From contig NZ_JADCBG010000179.1 in the NCBI RefSeq assembly GCF_020253645.1, positions 1 to 38,013 of the forward strand: DNA of 38,013 nt, read 5' to 3'. The notes under the pieces are model-generated. The model was given only the letters and a program-made list of their open reading frames with translations, was not told the origin of the DNA and did not search any database. A program made the translations under genes and the position numbers. This DNA is from Phenylobacterium sp. (GTDB lineage Bacteria > Pseudomonadota > Alphaproteobacteria > Caulobacterales > Caulobacteraceae). Every line of letters begins with the position of its first letter. The stretch's first letter is position 1. Of the stretch, positions 33,140-38,013 are shown one piece after another.

Positions 33140-33667
33140 ATGACCCAGTTGATCCTCCGCCGCGCCGGGGCGGGCGACGCCGCCCGCCTTGCCCGTCTCG
33201 GTCGCGAGACCTTCGTCGAGACCTTCGGTCACCTCTATCCCCCGGAAGATCTAGCAGCCTACCTGGCGTCAGCCTACGAGCCGGAAGCCATACGCCGGAG
33301 CCTGGAGGACTCTTCCGAGGCCAGTTGGATTGCAGAGACCGAGACGGGGACCGCGATCGGATACGCTACGGCGGGACCCTGCGGGCTGCCGCATCCTGAT
33401 GTCGGCGTGCGATCGCTGGAGCTCAAGCGCATCTACCTTGCGGGATCGGCCCAGGGATTCGGCGTCGGCGGACGGCTCTTCGATGCGGTGATCGACTGGA
33501 TGGCCGCCCGGGCCCCTCCGGACATCTGGATCGGGGTGTGGTCGGAGAACTTCGGCGCCCAGCGGTTCTATGCGAGACGCGATTTCGAGAAGGTCGGGGA
33601 GTACGGATTCCCAGTTGGCCAGACGGTGGATCGTGAGTTCATCCTGCGGCGGCGTCCGGCCTTCTGA
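33140..33667 (+). CDS. GNAT-family N-acetyltransferase
   Basis: The 175-aa product has the GNAT order: N-terminal strand and helix ([31 protein letters not shown]), central strands ([19 protein letters not shown]), the core [20 protein letters not shown] with the acetyl-CoA pyrophosphate loop QGFGVG near residue 112-117, and a C-terminal [20 protein letters not shown]. This is typical of RimI-like/PhnO-like acetyltransferases; the acceptor is unknown. ATG at 33140 is chosen; an open frame continues upstream but overlaps xseB on the other strand. It is divergent from xseB by 111 bases. Confidence 0.9.
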   Translation: MTQLILRRAGAGDAARLARLGRETFVETFGHLYPPEDLAAYLASAYEPEAIRRSLEDSSEASWIAETETGTAIGYATAGPCGLPHPDVGVRSLELKRIYLAGSAQGFGVGGRLFDAVIDWMAARAPPDIWIGVWSENFGAQRFYARRDFEKVGEYGFPVGQTVDREFILRRRPAF

Positions 33668-33672
33668 GACGT

Positions 33673-33692
33673 CCCGGGCTGGACAGCCGGGC
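33673..33692 (+). terminator. GC-rich hairpin after the GNAT gene
   Basis: CCCGGGCT-GGAC-AGCCGGG folds with one bulged G, starting a few bases after the acetyltransferase stop. No T-run follows, so factor-independent termination is uncertain. It separates this gene from the vWA gene. Confidence 0.35.
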
Positions 33693-33750
33693 CCGGCGGC
33701 ATCACATTCAGCTCCGTTACTTCCGTCCGGCCCGGCAGGGGACGTCCATC

Positions 33751-34950
33751 ATGTTCATGCGCTTCTTCACCGAACTCCGCGAGGCCAAGGTCCCCGTGAC
33801 CCTCAAGGAGTACCTGATGCTCATGGAGGCGATGGACAAGGGCGTGATCGACCGCAATGTCGACGACTTCTACTACCTCGCCCGGTCCGCCCTGGTGAAG
33901 GACGAGAAGAACCTCGATCCGTTCGATCAGGTCTTCGGGCATGTCTTTAAGGGCCTTGAAAAACTTGAAGGTTTTGGCATTTCCGACATTCCGGCGGAAT
34001 GGCTGAAGAAGATCTCCGACAAGTTCCTCACGGATGAGGAGAAGGCCCAGATCGAGGCCATGGGCGGTTTCGAGAAGCTCATGGAGGCCCTCGCCGAGCA
34101 GATGCGCCAGCAGCGCGAGAACGGCGATGACGGAGACGGTGAAGGCAAGGGCAAGGGCAAGGGCGGCCAGGGCCCTAACGGCGACTCCCCCTTCGGCGCG
34201 AACGGCTATCATCCCGAAGGCGTGCGCATCGGCCAGGACAAGGGCCGCCATGGCCGCGCCGTGAAGGTCTGGGACAAGCGAGAATACAAGAACCTGGATG
34301 ACAGCGTCGAGCTGGGCACCCGCAACATCAAGGTCGCGCTCCGCCGCCTTCGCAAGTGGACCCGGGACGGCGCCGCCGAAGAGCTGGATATGGACGGCAC
34401 GATCCGCGGCACCGCCGAGAAGGGTTATCTCGACATCAAGCTGAGGCCCGAGCGCCGCAACAAGATCAGCGTCCTGATCTTTTTCGATGTCGGTGGCTCG
34501 ATGGACAGCCACATCAAGGTCTGCGAGGAGCTCTTCAGCGCGGCGCGCACCGAGTTCAAGAACATGGAGTTCTACTACTTCCACAACTGCCTCTATGAGA
34601 GCGTGTGGAAGGACAACCGGCGCCGTCACGCCGAGAAGATCCCGACCTGGGACGTGCTTCACAAGTTCAGCCGCGACTACAAGGTCATCTTCGTGGGCGA
34701 CGCCACCATGAGCCCCTACGAAATCACCTATCCCGGCGGCTCGGTCGAACACTGGAACGAAGAGCCGGGCGCCATCTGGATCGACCGCGTCACCCAGACC
34801 TTCGATGACGTGGTCTGGCTCAATCCCACGGCCGAGCGGCACTGGGATTACACCCCGTCCCTCGAGGTCATGCGCCAACTCGTCGGCGACCGGATGTTTC
34901 CTCTGACCCTCGAGGGCCTCGAGAAGGCGATGAAGGAACTGGCGCGCTAG
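33751..34950 (+). CDS. vWA-domain protein, CoxE-like
   Basis: The 399-aa product belongs to the CoxE-like vWA family (proteins that pair with MoxR-type AAA ATPases to insert metals or remodel enzymes). The helical N-domain begins MRFFTELREAKVPVTLKEYL, followed by FYYLARSALVKDEKN. A flexible Gly/Lys/Asp-rich linker (about 128-165, GEGKGKGKGG) follows. The vWA domain has a modified MIDAS motif D246-VGGSMDSH, then the VIFVGDATMSPYEI segment and the WLNPT C-terminal part. Cytoplasmic; no signal peptide. No MoxR-like ATPase gene lies next to it in this window. ATG at 33751 or a second ATG two codons later can be the start. Confidence 0.92.
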   Translation: MFMRFFTELREAKVPVTLKEYLMLMEAMDKGVIDRNVDDFYYLARSALVKDEKNLDPFDQVFGHVFKGLEKLEGFGISDIPAEWLKKISDKFLTDEEKAQIEAMGGFEKLMEALAEQMRQQRENGDDGDGEGKGKGKGGQGPNGDSPFGANGYHPEGVRIGQDKGRHGRAVKVWDKREYKNLDDSVELGTRNIKVALRRLRKWTRDGAAEELDMDGTIRGTAEKGYLDIKLRPERRNKISVLIFFDVGGSMDSHIKVCEELFSAARTEFKNMEFYYFHNCLYESVWKDNRRRHAEKIPTWDVLHKFSRDYKVIFVGDATMSPYEITYPGGSVEHWNEEPGAIWIDRVTQTFDDVVWLNPTAERHWDYTPSLEVMRQLVGDRMFPLTLEGLEKAMKELAR

Positions 34951-35075
34951 GCTCTGGGTTCGACCGCGCCGGGCTTGCCGGAGCGGGGGACTCTGGTAGA
35001 CCGGGTTCCATTAGGACTTGAAACCATATTCCGGGAGGGTCCGCCGCCGGTTGCGCCGGAGCGGGCGAATTCAAA

Positions 35076-36443
35076 GTGAGCAGGGACGAGTCTCCCCCGG
35101 CGTCGACTGACGCCGACCCGAACCGAGGCGTCCCGAACCAAGGCGTCCCGCCAGACGGCTTGCCAGCCGACCTGGAAGCCCGGGAAGCCGAGTACGAGGC
35201 CTTCGTCTGGGACAACCTGAAGCGCAACTACATCGGCAACTACCTGCACGGCATGCTGGGCATGACCGGCTTCCGGCTGATCAACGCGCCGACCTTCATG
35301 CCGGTCTACATCCACATGATTTCCGGCTCGAACACCATAGTCGGGCTCGCCCAGGCCCTGCAGCAGGTCGGCGGCATCATCTCGCCGATCTTCGGCGCCA
35401 CGGCCATAGAACACCGCAAGAAGGTCATGCCCGCCGCCCTCTGGATGGGCGGTCTCGGCCGCGTCCAGATCGTCGGCATGGCGGCCGCGGGCTGGTTCCT
35501 GCAGGGACAGTCCCTGGTCTACGCCATGCTGGCCCTGCTCTTCCTCTTCGGGGTCTTCATGGGCGCCCAGAGGGTGGTGTTCGGCATGCTGATGGCCAAG
35601 GGCATCCCGCTCAGCCGCCGGGGAAGATTACAGGCCTGGCGCAACGCCACGGGCGGTCTGATCGCCGCAGTGCTCGCCTGGGCCGCCGGCCGGTACATCA
35701 TCGAACCCGATCTCTTCGGTCACGGGTACTCGGTGACCTTCCTGCTGGCCGCCGTGCTGACAACCCTGGGGCTCTGGGCCCTCCAGGTGCTGCTCAGGGA
35801 GCCCGAACCGCCGAACCTGCCGGCCAAGGCGCGGTTCAGGGACCGGGTCCGGGATTTCCCGGCCCTCATCCGGTCCGACCCTGGGTACGCTCCCTTCCTG
35901 CTGGTCCAGATGCTGGCTACGGCAAGTCGCATGGCGGTGCCCTTCTACGCCATCTACGCGACCTCCTCGATCGGGCTGACAGGCGCGATGCTGGGGCTGC
36001 TCGCCATGGCCTATCTCGGGGCGGATACGCTCTCCAACCTGCTCTGGGGCTATATGGGGGACCGGACCGGCTTCCGGCACGTCCTGCTGATCTCACTGGC
36101 CATGTGGATTCTCGCCACGGTGATCCTCCTGGCGCTGCAGACCCCGGTCGCCATCTTCATCGCCTTCTTCGGTCTGGGGGCGGCCCAGTCCGGCTACATG
36201 ATGGCCGCCCAGACCATGATCCTGGAGTTCGGGAACCGCGAGGAAATGCCCATGAGGATTGCGATCTCATCCTCCGCGGAAGGGGTCACGGCCTCGATCA
36301 GCCCGATCGTAGGGGGCTTGGTGGCCGACGCCCTTGGCTATCCGGCTGTCTTCGGGATCTCGATTGGTTTCCTGGTGCTGGGGCTCGTCTGCCTCGTCTT
36401 CATGGTGAAGGAACCCCGGAACCGGAGATTGTCCGAGGTCTGA
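35076..36443 (+). CDS. Major facilitator superfamily transporter
   Basis: The 455-aa product has a hydrophilic N-terminus (about 50 residues, Pro/Asp-rich) and then about twelve hydrophobic segments in two bundles separated by a basic loop near residues 245-265 (REPEPPNLPAKARFRDRVRD). A typical MFS loop 2-3 pattern is not obvious; IFGATAIEHRKKVMP and LLWGYMGDRTGFRHV show the Gly/Asp/Arg motifs of loops 2-3 and 8-9. Inner-membrane secondary transporter of unknown substrate. The GTG at 35076 is the first plausible start; a later start could remove part of the hydrophilic arm. Confidence 0.88.
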   Translation: MSRDESPPASTDADPNRGVPNQGVPPDGLPADLEAREAEYEAFVWDNLKRNYIGNYLHGMLGMTGFRLINAPTFMPVYIHMISGSNTIVGLAQALQQVGGIISPIFGATAIEHRKKVMPAALWMGGLGRVQIVGMAAAGWFLQGQSLVYAMLALLFLFGVFMGAQRVVFGMLMAKGIPLSRRGRLQAWRNATGGLIAAVLAWAAGRYIIEPDLFGHGYSVTFLLAAVLTTLGLWALQVLLREPEPPNLPAKARFRDRVRDFPALIRSDPGYAPFLLVQMLATASRMAVPFYAIYATSSIGLTGAMLGLLAMAYLGADTLSNLLWGYMGDRTGFRHVLLISLAMWILATVILLALQTPVAIFIAFFGLGAAQSGYMMAAQTMILEFGNREEMPMRIAISSSAEGVTASISPIVGGLVADALGYPAVFGISIGFLVLGLVCLVFMVKEPRNRRLSEV

Positions 36444-36448
36444 GCCCC

Positions 36449-36688
36449 CTAGGGCAGTCGCAGGCGGTAGACCCCCTTGAAGGTCTCGGGATCAGCCGGC
36501 TTGCCGTGCCTCAGGATCACGATCCGCCCCTGCCGGGCCAGGCCCTTGGCCGCGCCCCGGACATGGCCGGTCAGCCGCCGCCAGTTCTCCGGATCCGCCG
36601 CGCGGGCCACCTCCTCCGACGAGGCCGACTTGCCGGGCGGCAGGGCGGAGACGACCTCGAGGATCACCGCCTCCATGTCCACGGCCAT
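36449..36688 (-). CDS. DUF3253 family small protein
   Basis: The 79-aa product matches the DUF3253 pattern from memory: a helix (EAVILEVVSALPPGKSASSE), EVARA, W near the centre (ENWRRLTGHVRGAAKGLARQ), and GRIVILRHGKPADPETFKGV with a final YRLRLP. The winged-helix-like order suggests a small nucleic-acid-binding fold, but the function is unknown. It starts two bases after the stop of the acyl-CoA dehydrogenase gene on the same strand, so it is probably cotranscribed. ATG 36688 or the ATG four codons later may be used. Confidence 0.8.
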   Translation of the reverse strand: MAVDMEAVILEVVSALPPGKSASSEEVARAADPENWRRLTGHVRGAAKGLARQGRIVILRHGKPADPETFKGVYRLRLP

Positions 36689-36690
36689 GA

Positions 36691-37839
36691 TCAGCCGCCC
36701 CGCTTCAGGGTCTCACGCGAGATGATGACCTGCTGGATCTGGCTGGTGCCCTCGTAGATCCGGAAGATACGGACATCCCGATAGAAGCGCTCGATCCCGT
36801 AGTCGGCGATGTAACCGGCGCCGCCGAAGATCTGCACCGCCCGGTCCGCCACGCGACCGACCATCTCCGAGGCGAAGTACTTGGCCGCCGCCGCCTCCAT
36901 GGTCACGCTCTCGCCGGCATCGCGCTTGCGGGCGGTTTCCAGGGTCAGGGCCTTCGCGGCGAGGGACTCGGTCTTGGAGTCGGCGATCATCCCCTGCACC
37001 AGCTGGAACTGGGAGATGGCCTGGCCGAACTGCTTGCGCTCGGAGGCGTAGGCGACGCAGTCGGCGATCAGGCGCTCGGCGACACCGACGCAGACGGCGC
37101 TGATATGCAGACGGCCTCGGTCCAGGACCTGCATGGCCACCTTGAAGCCCTCGCCCTCGCCGGCCAGGCGGTTTTCGACAGGCACCCGGACATTGTCGAA
37201 GATGACGTCGCAGATGTGGGCGCCCTGCTGGCCCATCTTCTTCTCGGGCTTGCCCACCGACAGTCCCGGGAGATTACGCTCCACCAGGAAGGCCGAGACC
37301 CCGCCGCCGCCGGGCTTGGAGGGATCTGTCCGCGCCATCACGGTGAACAGGTCGGCCTTGTTGGCGTTGGTGATGTAGCGCTTGGCGCCGTTAAGGACGT
37401 AGTGGTCGCCGTCGCGCACCGCCCGGGTCTGGACGGCGGCGGAGTCCGAGCCGGCCTCCGGCTCGGTCAGGGCGAAGGAGGTGATGATCTCGCCGGAGGC
37501 GATGCCGGGCAGGTACTTCGCCTTCTGGGCGTCATTGCCGAACATCACCAGGCCCTGGGCGCCGATGCCGACATTGGTGCCGAAGGCGGACCGGAAGGCC
37601 GGGCTGGTCCGGCCCAGCTCCAGGGCGACAAGGACCTCTTCCTCCATGCCGAGGTCAAGGCCGCCGTACTCGGCCGGGATCGACAGGCCGAACAGGCCCA
37701 GGGCCTTCATCTCCTCGATCACCTCATCCGGGATGGCGTCGTTCTCGGACACCTGAGCCTCGAGGGGACGGAGTCGCTCGGTCACGAAGCGGCGGACGGT
37801 CTCGACGAGCTGGTCGCGGGTTTCGGCGTCAAGGGCCAT
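36691..37839 (-). CDS. Acyl-CoA dehydrogenase
   Basis: FAD enzyme that oxidises acyl-CoA to enoyl-CoA and passes electrons to ETF. The 382-aa product is full length. The N-terminal helical domain has LRPLEAQVSENDAIPDEVIE and FGLSIPAEYGGLDLGMEEEV. The FAD/substrate region is ITSFALTEPEAGSDSAAVQT, and IFDNVRVPVENRLAGEGEGF lies in the beta-domain. The C-domain has RKQFGQAISQFQLVQGMIAD and the catalytic Glu in IYEGTSQIQQVIISRE. ATG at 37839 has a GGGAG site. The likely substrate class (short or branched acyl-CoA) cannot be fixed. It is divergent from the gene that starts at the right edge. Confidence 0.95.
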   Translation of the reverse strand: MALDAETRDQLVETVRRFVTERLRPLEAQVSENDAIPDEVIEEMKALGLFGLSIPAEYGGLDLGMEEEVLVALELGRTSPAFRSAFGTNVGIGAQGLVMFGNDAQKAKYLPGIASGEIITSFALTEPEAGSDSAAVQTRAVRDGDHYVLNGAKRYITNANKADLFTVMARTDPSKPGGGGVSAFLVERNLPGLSVGKPEKKMGQQGAHICDVIFDNVRVPVENRLAGEGEGFKVAMQVLDRGRLHISAVCVGVAERLIADCVAYASERKQFGQAISQFQLVQGMIADSKTESLAAKALTLETARKRDAGESVTMEAAAAKYFASEMVGRVADRAVQIFGGAGYIADYGIERFYRDVRIFRIYEGTSQIQQVIISRETLKRGG

Positions 37840-37943
37840 GGCGGTCTCCCTTCAGGAGCCCCCGTTCTAGAGCGACCCAGGCCTCCGGGCCAGCACGGAA
37901 GATGAGTCACAGGCGTTGGAAAACCAGCGACGACATACTAAGT

Positions 37944-37957
37944 TGACGCCAGCGTCA
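37944..37957. promoter_or_regulatory. Palindromic operator candidate upstream of the acyl-CoA dehydrogenase gene
   Basis: TGACGC-CA-GCGTCA has perfect 6-base arms and a 2-base centre, in the divergent region before the acyl-CoA dehydrogenase gene. It resembles, from memory, operators of MerR/TetR regulators of branched-chain acyl-CoA catabolism in proteobacteria (TTGACG/CGTCAA type). TTGACG at its left arm could also be part of a -35 element for the rightward gene. Confidence 0.45.
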
Positions 37958-38007
37958 TGATTTGCGTCCAGGTTCCGGCGGGCGCTTAGATGCGGGAGAG
38001 ATACACG

Positions 38008-38013
38008 ATGAGC
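38008..38013 (+). CDS. Start of a further gene, truncated by the window edge
   Basis: ATG AGC at the very end is preceded by GGGAGAG (37994-38000) at a normal spacing, on the strand opposite to the acyl-CoA dehydrogenase. Only two codons are visible, so no product can be named. The start is inferred from the ribosome-binding site alone. Confidence 0.4.

Noticed and set aside
33568-34878. Minus-strand open frame of 436 aa
   Set aside because: It is antisense to the vWA gene, which has clear domain motifs; the composition (Val/Ala/His/Asp) is that of a shadow frame.
1-38013. CRISPR arrays, insertion sequences, integrases, rRNA genes
   Set aside because: No regularly spaced direct repeats, transposase or integrase motifs, or rRNA sequence were recognised on either strand.

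Overview
The window looks like chromosomal DNA from a high-GC alphaproteobacterium of the order Caulobacterales (Caulobacter/Phenylobacterium/Brevundimonas-like). The grounds are a PopZ polar organizer next to valS, a CckA cell-cycle hybrid kinase next to flhB, a perfect CtrA-type box (TTAA-N7-TTAAC) in a flagellar promoter region, a sigma-54 type promoter in front of flgF, and the order xseB-ispA-dxs beside the flagellar basal-body genes. The species cannot be fixed from the sequence alone.

Layout. (1) 1-3.65 kb: start of valS, popZ, a TolC-type outer-membrane efflux gene and a degenerate isoaspartyl-methyltransferase-like gene, all on the minus strand, followed by a plus-strand tRNA-Cys. 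(2) 3.8-10.2 kb: a plus-strand accessory operon. It holds two tandem paralogues of a family I do not recognise, a membrane-anchored GltB-like FMN/Fe-S protein, a VOC-fold protein and an acyl-CoA ligase. (3) 10.2-13.9 kb: a translationally coupled pair (CheY-like regulator with an arginine-rich tail plus a small partner) on the minus strand, an exported M20 metallopeptidase, and an acyl-CoA dehydrogenase whose first quarter is broken by frameshifts and a stop. (4) 13.9-20.7 kb: cckA, then the minus-strand run flgB-flgC-fliE-fliQ-fliR-flhB and the divergent fliO-fliP pair. (5) 20.7-30 kb: the minus-strand run fliL-fliM-(DUF6468-like)-motE-like-(985-aa exported TPR protein), and divergently flgF-flgG-flgA-flgH. 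(6) 30-38 kb: xseB-ispA-dxs (isoprenoid precursors), a GNAT acetyltransferase, a CoxE-type vWA protein, an MFS transporter, a DUF3253 protein and an intact acyl-CoA dehydrogenase. A short divergent region at the right edge carries a palindrome and the first two codons of another gene.

How the genes work together. Regions 4 and 5 supply the flagellar export gate (FliO, FliP, FliQ, FliR, FlhB), the proximal and distal rod (FliE, FlgB, FlgC, FlgF, FlgG), the P-ring chaperone FlgA, the L-ring FlgH, and the switch/stator-linked proteins FliM, FliL and MotE-like. CckA is the top of the CtrA phosphorelay that controls early flagellar genes in this order. The visible CtrA box (early) and sigma-54 promoter (late) fit the known flagellar hierarchy. 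FliF, FliG, FliN, FliI and the hook and filament genes are not in this window, so the flagellar genes are dispersed in this genome.

The least explained material is the 3.8-10.2 kb operon, the 985-aa TPR protein coupled to motE, and the small partner of the CheY-like protein. No CRISPR array, insertion sequence, integrase or rRNA was seen.
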